Shown: positions 36,872 to 45,930, counted from the stretch's first letter. The stretch is DNA of 64,000 nucleotides from Deltaproteobacteria bacterium HGW-Deltaproteobacteria-4 (GCA_002841765.1 PHAV01000009.1:124001-188000); one strand, 5' to 3'. A program made the numbers and translations. Notes: generated by a model from the letters alone, not told the origin.

Positions 36872-37942
36872 CTAACCCCTCCAAATCTCCTCATCGCCGT
36901 TCGCCTCTTCCTGCCCCAGGACTTTGATAAAGGCCTGAACGACATCGGGATCCAACTGACTGCCGGCAACGCGCCGGAGTTCGGCCAGCGCATACTCCTG
37001 GCCAAGCAGGGTGCGGTAGGGGCGAGTTGTCGTCATGGCGTCGTAAGCGTCGGCAACACTGAGAATCCTGGCGGCCAAGGGGATAGCCGCATGGTCAAGG
37101 TGATGAGAGTAGCCGCTGCCGTTATAATTTTCATGGTGGTAGCGGATCAGCGGGATGACCTCCTTCAGCTGATCAATCGCCAGCAGAGCATCGGCGCCAA
37201 AGTCCGGGTGGGTCTTGACCGCTGCGTACTCCTCGGCCGTCAGCAATGTTTCTTTGTCGAGCAACGCATCACAGGTGCCGATTTTGCCGATATCGTGGAG
37301 AAGGGCGCCGAGACGAATGATGTTGACCCGGTTTTCATCGAGGCCCATCTCCCGGGCAATCTTGACGGCAATCACCGCCACCCGCTCTGAGTGACCCATG
37401 GTCCAGGGACTTTTGGCCTCAAGGAGGTTGACCAGGACCCGGACCATCTGCAGGAACATGTTTTCCAGCTCCCGGACCTTCTCCTCCAGCTTGGCGACAA
37501 CCACATGGCTGTATTCCCGCAAATACGGTTCTTCCCCTCGCAACGCCTCATCCGGGACGACAGGCTCACCGCCAACGCGCCGCGCCAGCAGGCTCTGCAC
37601 CTCCTGCCACAGAACATTCGGCTCCAGCGGTTTAACCAGAAACGCTTCCGCCCCCTGAGAGCGGGCCAGCTTCTCTTCATTCTCACCGGTATAGACAGCA
37701 GAATAGAAGATAAAGGGGATAGCGCGCAGCGCTGCGTCCGCCTTGAGCGCACGCAGAAAGCCGAAGCCGTCGAGAACCGGCATCATGGCATCGGAAATGA
37801 TCAGGTCCGGCCTCTCCCTGGCGGCCAGGGTCAGCCCCTCGCGACCGTTCTCCGCCTCGATGGTTGTACAACCGTGCGCTTGAAAGGTATGGCGGAGGAT
37901 GGAGCGATCCGGGGCGCGGTCGTCGACGATGAGCACTTTCAT
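36872..37942 (-). CDS. Response regulator with HD-GYP-type domain
   Basis: This 356-residue protein has a receiver domain (about 1-118; phospho-acceptor Asp in LIISDAMMPVLDG), a linker YSHVVVAKLEEKVRELE, then an HD-GYP domain (about 170-345; GHSERVAVIA, LLHDIGKIG). The family degrades c-di-GMP with a two- or three-metal centre. The usual HHExxDGxGYP motif reads HHENYNGSGYS, with Asp to Asn and Pro to Ser, so activity may be altered. The receiver and linker resemble the next two multidomain genes. Confidence 0.9.
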   Translation of the reverse strand: MKVLIVDDRAPDRSILRHTFQAHGCTTIEAENGREGLTLAARERPDLIISDAMMPVLDGFGFLRALKADAALRAIPFIFYSAVYTGENEEKLARSQGAEAFLVKPLEPNVLWQEVQSLLARRVGGEPVVPDEALRGEEPYLREYSHVVVAKLEEKVRELENMFLQMVRVLVNLLEAKSPWTMGHSERVAVIAVKIAREMGLDENRVNIIRLGALLHDIGKIGTCDALLDKETLLTAEEYAAVKTHPDFGADALLAIDQLKEVIPLIRYHHENYNGSGYSHHLDHAAIPLAARILSVADAYDAMTTTRPYRTLLGQEYALAELRRVAGSQLDPDVVQAFIKVLGQEEANGDEEIWRG

Positions 37943-37966
37943 GGTCTTACCCCCGTGGCGATGAAA

Positions 37967-39199
37967 TCAGAGCACAATCCGGAATTCGGCGCCATGGTCG
38001 ATATTGCCGGCCGTCAGAGACCCTCCCATATTCTGTTCGATAATCACCTTGGCCATGTAGAGACCGATTCCGGTCCCTCTCTCCGGGCCGCGGGTGGTGA
38101 AATAAGGGTCAAAGATCCGCGGCAAAATATCGTCCGGGATGCCGCCGCAATTGTCGCGGATCGACACCACTGAACGCTCGTTCTCCCAAAAGATGCGAAT
38201 AAAGAGACAGGGAGCAGCCACGCGGCGTTCAATACATGTCTCACGCGCGTTGGAGATGATATTAAGCAGAACCTGTGCGTATTCATTCGGATAGCCGATG
38301 GCTGTCACCTCATCGCCATTCTTAATCTCGACTTCGATCTTGTGACATTTCAAGGTTGCGGCGACCATCTCCAGGACGCGTTCGACCGCCTTGTTGATAG
38401 AAAATTCGTCTTTCTTCTTGTCCTCGCGGAAAAAGTTGCTGAAGTCATTGATCGTCTGGGACATGTACAGGATGACCTTCATCGCCTTGTCGATATCGTC
38501 ATGCAGCCCCTTAGGAGTAAGCGTACCGGCGTCAAAATCCATCCGCAGGTTCTGAATGATCAGGGCGATATTATTGAGGGGATTGCGCCACTGGTGGGCA
38601 ATGTTATTGATCATCTCGCCCAGGGCCGCCAAACGGTTTTGCTGGAGGAGGATCTGATCTTTACGGCGCTGCTCGGCAACCAGCTCCACAACGCGCGCTT
38701 CCAGAGTTTGCTGCAGAGTTTCCAGCTCCACCACCTTCTCTTCCAGTCTTGCCGCCACTATCTGACTATATTTTCTCAGGAACTTTTCGTCTTCCTCGAG
38801 CAGTTCGTTTCCTGGTCTTTTTTGGGTTCGATCCAGACTTGCCAGGAGGTTGCGCAGTTGGCTCAGAAACTCCTCTGCCTCCAGAGGTTTGACCATAAAA
38901 GCATCGGCTCCCAGTGACAGGGCCAGTTCTTGTTCCTTGCTCCCGGTATAGACCGCCGAGTAAAAGATAAAGGGGGTATGGCAGAGTTCCGTTGAGCGTC
39001 TGATTTCCCGCAGGAACTCAAAGCCATCGACGTTGGGCATCAGCGCATCGGAGATGATCAGGTCAGGCCGTTCCGAGCCGGCCATCGTCAGCCCCTCCGC
39101 ACCGTTTACAGCCTCCAGAAGCACGGAAGCAACGTGCGCCAGATAATGACGGAGGATGTTGCGGTCGTCGGCGTTGTCGTCGACGATGAGGATTTTCAT
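37967..39199 (-). CDS. Receiver-histidine kinase hybrid
   Basis: This 410-residue soluble protein has an N-terminal receiver (LIISDALMPNVDG), linker YSQIVAARLEEKVVELE, then a kinase core with His in NNIAHQWRNPLNN and ATPase motifs NIISNARET, DNCGGIPDD and GTGIGLYMAK. Receiver-first kinases are typically driven by another kinase. It overlaps the single-receiver gene start by four bases and lies 24 bases before the HD-GYP gene. Confidence 0.92.
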   Translation of the reverse strand: MKILIVDDNADDRNILRHYLAHVASVLLEAVNGAEGLTMAGSERPDLIISDALMPNVDGFEFLREIRRSTELCHTPFIFYSAVYTGSKEQELALSLGADAFMVKPLEAEEFLSQLRNLLASLDRTQKRPGNELLEEDEKFLRKYSQIVAARLEEKVVELETLQQTLEARVVELVAEQRRKDQILLQQNRLAALGEMINNIAHQWRNPLNNIALIIQNLRMDFDAGTLTPKGLHDDIDKAMKVILYMSQTINDFSNFFREDKKKDEFSINKAVERVLEMVAATLKCHKIEVEIKNGDEVTAIGYPNEYAQVLLNIISNARETCIERRVAAPCLFIRIFWENERSVVSIRDNCGGIPDDILPRIFDPYFTTRGPERGTGIGLYMAKVIIEQNMGGSLTAGNIDHGAEFRIVL

Positions 39200-39567
39200 G
39201 ATGGCACCCCGATGACTTTATGAATCTGCGCCACAATCGTCAAGGGGTCGAAGGGCTTTTCAAAGTAACCGTTGCAGCCGGCAGCGAGGATCCTCTCCCG
39301 ATCCCCCTGCATGGCATAGGAGGTGAGAGCCACGATCGGAATCGTGCCTTCGATCTCCGAGGCGCGAATGCGGCGGGTCGCCTCGATGCCGTCGATCCCC
39401 GGCAGATTGATATCCATGAGGATGAAGTCGGGACGGTGGGCGATCGCCTGCGCCACCCCTTCCTCGCCAGTTCCGGCGCTGAGGACCTCATAACCGGCTC
39501 GCCGCAGGGAGTAGGTAATGATCTGCAGGTTATCTTCATTGTCTTCGATGACCAGGACCCTCTTCAT
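39196..39567 (-). CDS. Single-domain response regulator (CheY/DivK-like)
   Basis: This 123-residue receiver has the acidic pocket in VLVIEDNEDN, acceptor Asp in ILMDINLPGIDG, Thr in IVALTSYAM and Lys in YFEKPFDP. There is no output domain, so it is likely a phosphotransfer or protein-binding partner for the neighbouring kinases. GGAGGGAA precedes the start. Confidence 0.93.
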   Translation of the reverse strand: MKRVLVIEDNEDNLQIITYSLRRAGYEVLSAGTGEEGVAQAIAHRPDFILMDINLPGIDGIEATRRIRASEIEGTIPIVALTSYAMQGDRERILAAGCNGYFEKPFDPLTIVAQIHKVIGVPS

Positions 39568-39636
39568 TGCTTCCCTCCTGTTGCGATTAGCACTTTTGTC
39601 CCTTACTGACGAGCATCAATCTTTTGCACAGCAACG

Positions 39637-39726
39637 TCCCCCTTTGAAAAAGGGGGATTGAGGGGGATTTGCCTTTGACTGCGGCAAGAAAATCCCCCCT
39701 GCCCCCCCTTTGCTAAAGGGGGGAGA
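39637..39726. repeat. Dispersed palindrome, variant copy C
   Basis: Two related hairpins, CCCCCTTT-GAAA-AAGGGGG (about 39637-39656) and CCCCCCTTT-GCT-AAAGGGGGG (about 39704-39723), are joined by GAGGGGGATTT and AAATCCCCCC, which can also pair. It lies between the large hybrid kinase gene and the single receiver gene and carries no gene. Confidence 0.78.
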
Positions 39727-39754
39727 ACCTCTTGTGTGTCCGTCGTGCGAAGGG

Positions 39755-41773
39755 TCAGGGAACGCCATCGAGCACCTCCCGCACCTTGCGTAACAGATCC
39801 ACGGGAGTGACCGGCTTGGCAATCAGGTGAACCTCGTCGGTAAATGCCACCTTTTCCCGAATCGTCTCGGGCGCATAACCGCTGGCAAAGATGACCTTTA
39901 TGTCGGGGCGAATCTTGCAAATCGCCGCAAAAGCCTCGTTGCCGTTCATCTTCGGCATGATCAGATCGAGGAGGAGCAGGTCGATCCTGTCAGCGTTTTC
40001 ACAGAATTTGCGCACTGCCTCGCTGCCGTCGATCGCCTCGATCACCGCATAACCGTGCATCGTCAGCACACTCATCACCAGATCCCGCACCAGGTCATTA
40101 TCCTCGGCCAGAAGGATGGTCTCCGTCCCCCGGGCCGGCGCAGCCTCTGGGGACGGAGCGGTCGATTCCACGGCCTTTTGCACCTTCAACGGCAGATAGA
40201 TACGGAAGGTCGTCCCCAGACCGGGCTCGCTGTAGACGTTAATAAAGCCGTCATGCCCCTTGATAATGCCGTAGACGACCGCCAGTCCGAGCCCCGTCCC
40301 TTTACCGACATCCTTGGTTGTGAAGAAAGGGTCGAAGATCTGCTTTTGCGTCTCGGCATCCATCCCCTGGCCGGTGTCCGATGCGGTCAAGAGCGCATAT
40401 GTGCCCGGCTTGCCGTAGCCATAGGTCGCCACATATTCTGCACCGAGAGTGACCTGCTCTGTCTTCACCGTTAAGGTGCCGCCGTCAGTCATGGCATCGC
40501 GCGCATTCGTGGCAAGGTTCATCAGCACCTGCTCAATCTGATGGTCATCGGCGAAGACCGGGGTGGGCTCCTCCTGTGGCAGGATCTTGCACTCGATATC
40601 CTCACCAATCACCCGAAGCAGAAAGGGCTCAACCTTCCTGAGAATTTCATTCAAATCGACAATCTCGCGCACAAAGGGCTGTTTTCTGCTGAAGAGGAGG
40701 AGATCCCGGGTGAGACGAGCGGCCCGGTTCGCGCCAGAGATCATCTGCTCGATATTCAGCCGCTGCGGATTATCCTCCGTCATCTTCATCAGGGCCATAG
40801 TGCCATAGCCGATAATGGCGGTCAGGATATTATTAAAATCATGCGCGATACCACCGGCCAGAGTGCCGATGGACTCCATCTTCTGGCTCTGGCGGAGCTG
40901 CGCCTCGATCTTTTTGCGATCGTCAATCGCCTCGATGACAGAGATAAAATAGTCCGGCTCCCCTTGATCATCGTGCACCAGCGAGACCGTAAGGTTGATC
41001 CAGACTAGCGACCCGTCTTTACGGTGATAACGCTTCTCCAGAGAATACGTTTTTACCTCATCGGCCAGGAGTTGTTGCATGGAGTCCAGGTTCTTTTCGA
41101 GATCGTCGTCATGGGTGATCTCCTGAAAGCTCCTGGTCAGCAGCTCCTCACGGCTATAGCCGATTATCTCGCACAGTTTGTCATTGACCATCAGCCAGCG
41201 CCCGTCGATACCGACATGGGCGATGCCGACCGCTGCCTGCTCAAAGGTGGCGCGAAAGCGCGCTTCGCTACTCTTCAAGGTCACCTTGACAGCTTCGAGT
41301 TCCTTGACTTTTCCCTCCAGACGGGTTGCCACCATCTGACTGTATTGACCGAGAAAATCTGTTTCCCCTATCAAGCTGATGCTAACCATTCCATCTTTTT
41401 TGTGTTCTCGATCTCCCATGATTCTCTGCAATTCCTCCCAAAATTCCTGGGGATCCCTCGGTTTGATGATAAAAGCCTCGGAGCCTGAGGCGGCGGCAAG
41501 GTCCGCCTCGACACCGTCGGTATAGACCGAGGAGTAAAAGATGAAGGGGATGGTTCGCAGGGCTTCGTCGGACTTGAGTCTTCGCAGGAGCTGAAAACCG
41601 TCCATGACCGGCATGAGCGCATCTGAGACGATCAGATCCGGCTTGACGTCCTTCGCCAGTTGCAGCCCTTCCGCGCCATCTGCCGCCTCGATAACCGTGC
41701 AGCCCTGATGCTCGAGGTTGAGCCGCAGCAGATAGCGATCATCGGCGTTATCATCAACGACCAGTACTTTCAT
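39755..41773 (-). CDS. Hybrid histidine kinase: receiver-PAS-kinase-receiver
   Basis: This 672-residue soluble protein has a receiver (about 1-120), linker YSQMVATRLEGKVKELE, and a PAS domain with cap (about 170-290; RWLMVNDKLCEIIGYSREEL). The kinase core follows (His in AGGIAHDFNNIL; ATPase NLATNARDAM, TGLGLAVVYGI). A C-terminal receiver (about 550-670; LLLLDLIMPKMNG) ends the protein. Two receivers at opposite ends suggest phosphorelay input and output. The cluster downstream shares the first module. Confidence 0.93.
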   Translation of the reverse strand: MKVLVVDDNADDRYLLRLNLEHQGCTVIEAADGAEGLQLAKDVKPDLIVSDALMPVMDGFQLLRRLKSDEALRTIPFIFYSSVYTDGVEADLAAASGSEAFIIKPRDPQEFWEELQRIMGDREHKKDGMVSISLIGETDFLGQYSQMVATRLEGKVKELEAVKVTLKSSEARFRATFEQAAVGIAHVGIDGRWLMVNDKLCEIIGYSREELLTRSFQEITHDDDLEKNLDSMQQLLADEVKTYSLEKRYHRKDGSLVWINLTVSLVHDDQGEPDYFISVIEAIDDRKKIEAQLRQSQKMESIGTLAGGIAHDFNNILTAIIGYGTMALMKMTEDNPQRLNIEQMISGANRAARLTRDLLLFSRKQPFVREIVDLNEILRKVEPFLLRVIGEDIECKILPQEEPTPVFADDHQIEQVLMNLATNARDAMTDGGTLTVKTEQVTLGAEYVATYGYGKPGTYALLTASDTGQGMDAETQKQIFDPFFTTKDVGKGTGLGLAVVYGIIKGHDGFINVYSEPGLGTTFRIYLPLKVQKAVESTAPSPEAAPARGTETILLAEDNDLVRDLVMSVLTMHGYAVIEAIDGSEAVRKFCENADRIDLLLLDLIMPKMNGNEAFAAICKIRPDIKVIFASGYAPETIREKVAFTDEVHLIAKPVTPVDLLRKVREVLDGVP

Positions 41774-41878
41774 CTCAAACCCCCAAAGAATACCGAATGC
41801 ATAGACTATTCTCCCTCTGATTTCTAAGCCCCACCTGAGCAGAACACAGGCAGCCGCTCTACACGAAAATATTATACG

Positions 41879-44812
41879 TCATCCCTGCGTTTTCATATCT
41901 TTTTCCTGCCGGATCGGAAGGGTGATGCTAAAGCTGCTCCCTGCCCCCGGCTCACTCTTCACGCTAATGGCTCCCTGTAAGATTTCTTCAACAATCTTTT
42001 TTGTCAGATAGAGCCCGAGACCGGTGCCAGGGACCGTAGAGGTCAAAGGTGACGAAATTCTGCTGAAGGCCTGAAAGAGCTTGGGCTGATCTTCCGACGC
42101 AATGCCGAAGCCGGTGTCAGTCACGACCATCGTCACCGACCCCTGTGACTCATTGGGCCGAACAGTCACGGTCACCCCCCCCTGCGCGGTAAACTTGAGG
42201 GCGTTGCTGACTAGGTTGAGCAGGCACTGCAGCAGTCGGCGACGATCCGCATGCATCGGCAGGCTGATCTGCTGCACATTCAATGAGATTTTACGTTTCT
42301 GGGCCTCACTGGCAAAGACCTGCTCAACCTCGGTCAACAGTTCGTCCAACTCGAAATCCTCTTGACCGACGTCGATCATCCCTGCTTCGATCTTCGAGAC
42401 GTCGATGACATCGTTGATCATGGAGAGGAGGTGTTTTCCGGAGCGGAGAATGGCGGTCAGGTTCTTCTTCTGCTCATCGTTCAGCGGGCCGACCCACTCG
42501 TTGATCAGGATGCTGGAGAAGCCGATCACCGCGTTGAGCGGAGTGCGCAGTTCATGGCTCATCGAGGCGATGAACATCGACTTGAGTCGGTCAACCTCCA
42601 GGAGCCGGGCATTGGCGCTGTTCAGATCCTCCAGCATGAATTGTAGCGCCTGCTGCGTCTTACGCAAATCACTGGTCCGCTCCGCGACCAGCTTCTCCAG
42701 ATTATCACGATATTTTTCCAGCTCTAACTCCGCCTCTTTCCGATCGCTGATATCGCGCGACAAGGCGATGATCCGCTCGTCCGGGCCGATAGCTGAACGC
42801 CGCATGTTCACCTCGACCCAGAAGATGCGGCCGGACCGATCCTTGGCATGCCACTCAAAGAGCTGCGGCACGCCTACCGTCGCCTTGCGTATCCAGTTAG
42901 CGGCATCTTTCTGAGTGTAGGGGGGGATGCCGGAACTGAAGCTCCCCACGTCAGAGTGAAGCGCCTCTTCCCGCGAAAGCCCGAACATCTCGCACATCTT
43001 CTGGTTCACATCCAGAATGGCACCGGTCTCGATATCGTGGATAAAAAAAGCGTCATTGGCGGCATTGAAGATGTCACGGAAGCGCTCCTCGCTTTCAGCT
43101 AGTTCGGCAGTTTTTTCATGCACCTGTCGTTTGAGCGTTCGGTTCCAGAGCATAAAGACCGACGCACCGGCCAGCATGACCACAATGGCCATACCGAGAT
43201 AGATGAAAACCGTTATACGATCAATGCCGGTCTTGTACTCGATAGCGATCCACTTCTGGCTGATGCGGTTTTTTTCTGCTTCGGAGATTGTCGCCAGCCC
43301 CTTGTTGATGATACCGGCCAGCAGCGGCCAGTCCTTGCGCACCGCCATATGGAGCATCCCTTCGGAAACCGGGGCGGCCACCTTCAGGTTGGTGATTTTC
43401 AGCTCCCTGATCCAGTAGGCGGCGGAACCGATATTGCAGACAAAAGCCTCGACCGTCCCCCCGGACAAAACTTTCAACCCCTCCTGTGTAGAGGCAACCC
43501 GCACCGGCTTTATACTGGTATTTTCCTTCAGGAACCCCTCGTTGGAGGAGTCGGCCTGTACCGCCACCTTCCAGCTGGCAATGGCGCTAATGCCGCCGAT
43601 AAAGGGGGTGTCTTTTCTGGTGATGATCACCCGCTGGGAATTGGTATAGGAGTCGGAGTAGAGCAGAAACTGTTCGCGCTCGTCGGTTCTGCCAACGCAG
43701 GGGAGGAGGTCGATCTCGCGGCTTTGGGCTTTACCTATGACCTGGCTCCAGGAAAGCCCCGGCGCAACTTCAAAGCTCAGGCCGGTGCGTTCCTTGAGAA
43801 TTTGGAGATAATCGGCGGCGATCCCGGCATAGACACCATCCTTGTCCCACAGTTCAAAAGGGGCAAACTCCGGGTCAATGCCGACCCGGATAACCGGATG
43901 CGCCTTGATCCATGCCCGCTCTTCGTCCGTCAGCACAACCCGTTGCGTAAGCGACTCGGCCGGCAGCCATTTTTTCTGCAGAGCCTGCAGTTCCTGGCTT
44001 GAGATGGAATCCAGTGCCTTGTCGAAAATGGCGGCCAGCTCCGGCCAGTCCGTACGCACGGCGATACTTTCGTTAAAACGGTCGCGCTCGAAGATGGCGG
44101 CGAATTTCAGGGTGCTGATCTGGTATTTGTTCTGGAGAAAATGGGCCGCGCCGATAAAGGTGATGACGGCATCCGCCTTACCGATAGCAACAGTATTGAG
44201 GCCGTCGAGCATGGTATCGACGTAATATGGTTTGATGGTGGGATATTTCTCCAGCAGCGGCTTGACATACTGGTAACTCTCGACCAGGGCAACCCGCTTG
44301 CCGGCCAGATCTTCCGGTTTGCGGATCGACTCGTTCTGATGGCGGGTCATGATGACCAGCGATTTAAAGATGTAGGGTTGGGTAAAGGCGAACCACTCCA
44401 GTCGTTCGGGCCGGTCACCCATGGTGGCGACAACGTCTACCTCGCGCTTCTGGGCGGCCTCGTAGAGCTCGTTCCAGACCACCTTCGGGGAAATTTCGAG
44501 GGTGATGCCGATCCGCTCCGCCAGCAGGGGCAGCACATCTAGCGCCAGCCCTTCGAGTTCGCCGTTGTCGTTCAGAAAACTGTAGGGGGGGAAATAGCCG
44601 TCAAAAGCGATGCGCACGACTTTATGCTGCTCCAGCCAGGCTTTTTCTTTGGCGGTCAACGGCAGGGGCGGGGTGGCGGTTTTCTTTTCAGTAACGGCCG
44701 CGGGGGGGGGTGCGACGGCGTTTACTGCCAGGGCCGGCGCTATTCCGGCAACAAGCAGGAAGAGTGTGCAGGTCAGAAAGCAGAGATAAGTGCGGATCTT
44801 TTTTGTCATCAT
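41879..44812 (-). CDS. BvgS-like sensor kinase with two periplasmic binding domains
   Basis: This 977-residue inner-membrane protein has a signal/first helix (about 10-30) and two tandem family 3 solute-binding domains (about 60-290 and 305-525; KVVRIAFDGYFPPYSF and PVIRVGIDPEFAPFEL). A membrane helix near 535-555, a PAS domain (about 570-690), a coiled coil and a kinase core (His in SMSHELRTPLNA; TVPGTGLGLYLTKK) follow. Unlike BvgS it has no C-terminal receiver or HPt domain. It probably senses a periplasmic ligand and feeds the receiver proteins downstream. Confidence 0.93.
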   Translation of the reverse strand: MMTKKIRTYLCFLTCTLFLLVAGIAPALAVNAVAPPPAAVTEKKTATPPLPLTAKEKAWLEQHKVVRIAFDGYFPPYSFLNDNGELEGLALDVLPLLAERIGITLEISPKVVWNELYEAAQKREVDVVATMGDRPERLEWFAFTQPYIFKSLVIMTRHQNESIRKPEDLAGKRVALVESYQYVKPLLEKYPTIKPYYVDTMLDGLNTVAIGKADAVITFIGAAHFLQNKYQISTLKFAAIFERDRFNESIAVRTDWPELAAIFDKALDSISSQELQALQKKWLPAESLTQRVVLTDEERAWIKAHPVIRVGIDPEFAPFELWDKDGVYAGIAADYLQILKERTGLSFEVAPGLSWSQVIGKAQSREIDLLPCVGRTDEREQFLLYSDSYTNSQRVIITRKDTPFIGGISAIASWKVAVQADSSNEGFLKENTSIKPVRVASTQEGLKVLSGGTVEAFVCNIGSAAYWIRELKITNLKVAAPVSEGMLHMAVRKDWPLLAGIINKGLATISEAEKNRISQKWIAIEYKTGIDRITVFIYLGMAIVVMLAGASVFMLWNRTLKRQVHEKTAELAESEERFRDIFNAANDAFFIHDIETGAILDVNQKMCEMFGLSREEALHSDVGSFSSGIPPYTQKDAANWIRKATVGVPQLFEWHAKDRSGRIFWVEVNMRRSAIGPDERIIALSRDISDRKEAELELEKYRDNLEKLVAERTSDLRKTQQALQFMLEDLNSANARLLEVDRLKSMFIASMSHELRTPLNAVIGFSSILINEWVGPLNDEQKKNLTAILRSGKHLLSMINDVIDVSKIEAGMIDVGQEDFELDELLTEVEQVFASEAQKRKISLNVQQISLPMHADRRRLLQCLLNLVSNALKFTAQGGVTVTVRPNESQGSVTMVVTDTGFGIASEDQPKLFQAFSRISSPLTSTVPGTGLGLYLTKKIVEEILQGAISVKSEPGAGSSFSITLPIRQEKDMKTQG

Positions 44813-44846
44813 CAGGATGCCCTTAACAACCTCATAGCGTAGCCCC

Positions 44847-45629
44847 TCACTTCCCCTCCAGCGCCTTCACCCGATCCTTCAACTCCTTGATCCGAAACTC
44901 CCGGTCGACAAAGAGCTTGTTGAATCTTTCCAGTTCGGCGTTCTTTCCCCGCAGGTTCTCCTCCATCACGTATCGTTCGGTCACATCCTGCACCAGCTCC
45001 AGTACCCGGTCCACCACCCCGGCGGCATTCCGGATCGGTGAGCAGGTGAAATGGTAATAACGGGTGCTGCCGTCGGGGTGGGTAATGGGATGCTCCTGCC
45101 GTACCGGCTGGCCGCTGTTGAAGGCGATCAGGGCAGGGCAGTCCTCCGGCGGCTTCGCCATGTTGCAGTAGCTCATATTACACGGCTTGCCGATGATCGT
45201 GCCGTTGTTAAACTGCGGCCGTTCCTGCAGCCGCTTGTTCACCCAGAGAACGGTAAGCTCACGGTCCAGAAGCAGCAGGTCGGCATCAAGGGCGGAGATG
45301 ATATTGTCGAGCTTGTCCCGCTCAACATCCTCCTCCAGTTTTGTCGGCGCCAGCTTGCGCCGTTCTTCTTCGAGCTGGGCCATGACGCCGTTGAGCAGCA
45401 GATCGTTGGCGTTGACCACCATCCGGCTCATGGTCATCGGGTCGACGTCTTTGATAAGCGTCTTCAAGGCTGCGCCGTGGATCTCAATCAGCACGTCCGG
45501 CCCGGCTCCGGTAAGGACCAGCTCCTTCCCCAGCTCGGAAACGGCAGAGAAGGCCTCTTCTTCCCTGTGATCAAAGAACGTCTCCAGGATGCCGCTGTAT
45601 TTCTCACTGATCACTTTTTTGTCTATCAT
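44847..45629 (-). CDS. RsbU-N-like and PAS domain protein
   Basis: This 260-residue protein has an N-terminal helical domain like the N-terminus of RsbU/RsbR proteins (about 5-80; VISEKYSGILETFFDHREEE), a short coiled coil and a PAS domain (about 105-220). The PAS domain has a Cys-rich loop (PCNMSYCNMAKPPEDCP), and a coiled coil ends the protein. No enzyme domain is present. The ATG follows directly on the TGA of the scar gene upstream (TGAATG), a coupling expected if a phosphatase gene once preceded it. Confidence 0.82.
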   Translation of the reverse strand: MIDKKVISEKYSGILETFFDHREEEAFSAVSELGKELVLTGAGPDVLIEIHGAALKTLIKDVDPMTMSRMVVNANDLLLNGVMAQLEEERRKLAPTKLEEDVERDKLDNIISALDADLLLLDRELTVLWVNKRLQERPQFNNGTIIGKPCNMSYCNMAKPPEDCPALIAFNSGQPVRQEHPITHPDGSTRYYHFTCSPIRNAAGVVDRVLELVQDVTERYVMEENLRGKNAELERFNKLFVDREFRIKELKDRVKALEGK

Positions 45630-45925
45630 TCAGACCACCTTTGCCACCAGCACGGTGGCGTCATCATTGCCCGGCTGGTATCTGGAAAATATCGATTCGG
45701 CGATTGTCTGGGGCGATTCGCCGAAGAGACCGGCCGCCACCGCTGCCTTGCGTTGCGCCACCACATAACCGCTGGCGTTGAGGAGGGTCAAGGTCTGGGA
45801 GGGATGGAGGAGGGAGACCGTCGCGGTTTCTCGAGCCCCGCCCAGAGCCAGGGCCGCCAACGCCGGGTGGGGGAGGGGGTGAAGCGCGTCTCGATTTTCA
45901 ATCCACTCAGATCGTTATTCGCCAT
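45630..45925 (-). pseudogene. Chimeric scar: adaptor gene start joined to phosphatase gene end
   Basis: Reading the - strand from the ATG at 45925, the first 13 codons match the adaptor at 36850. A 56-base segment absent from that gene then shifts the frame and a stop follows. Further on, the adaptor frame resumes (ETATVSLLHPSQTLTLLNAS) and continues without a stop into LFGESPQTIAESIFSRYQ and NDDATVLVAKVV, which resembles the C-terminus of SpoIIE/RsbU-type PP2C phosphatases. The join is at about 45732. No complete gene can be made. Confidence 0.78.
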
Positions 45926-45930
45926 GGGTC
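45733..45930 (-). repeat. Direct repeat, copy 2, with 56 extra bases
   Basis: Flanking stretches of this copy (142 bases in total) are identical to 36714-36855. The extra 56 bases read, in the adaptor frame, LAALALGGARE-type hydrophobic codons, consistent with part of a lost membrane anchor. Identity stops sharply at both ends. Confidence 0.95.

Noticed and set aside
35744-37390. 548-codon open frame on the + strand
   Set aside because: It runs antisense across the adaptor and HD-GYP genes, has no domain pattern and reflects high GC content.
41871-41876. TATAAT on the - strand before the hybrid kinase gene
   Set aside because: A perfect -10 box, but no acceptable -35 box lies at 16-18 bases; kept out of the features.
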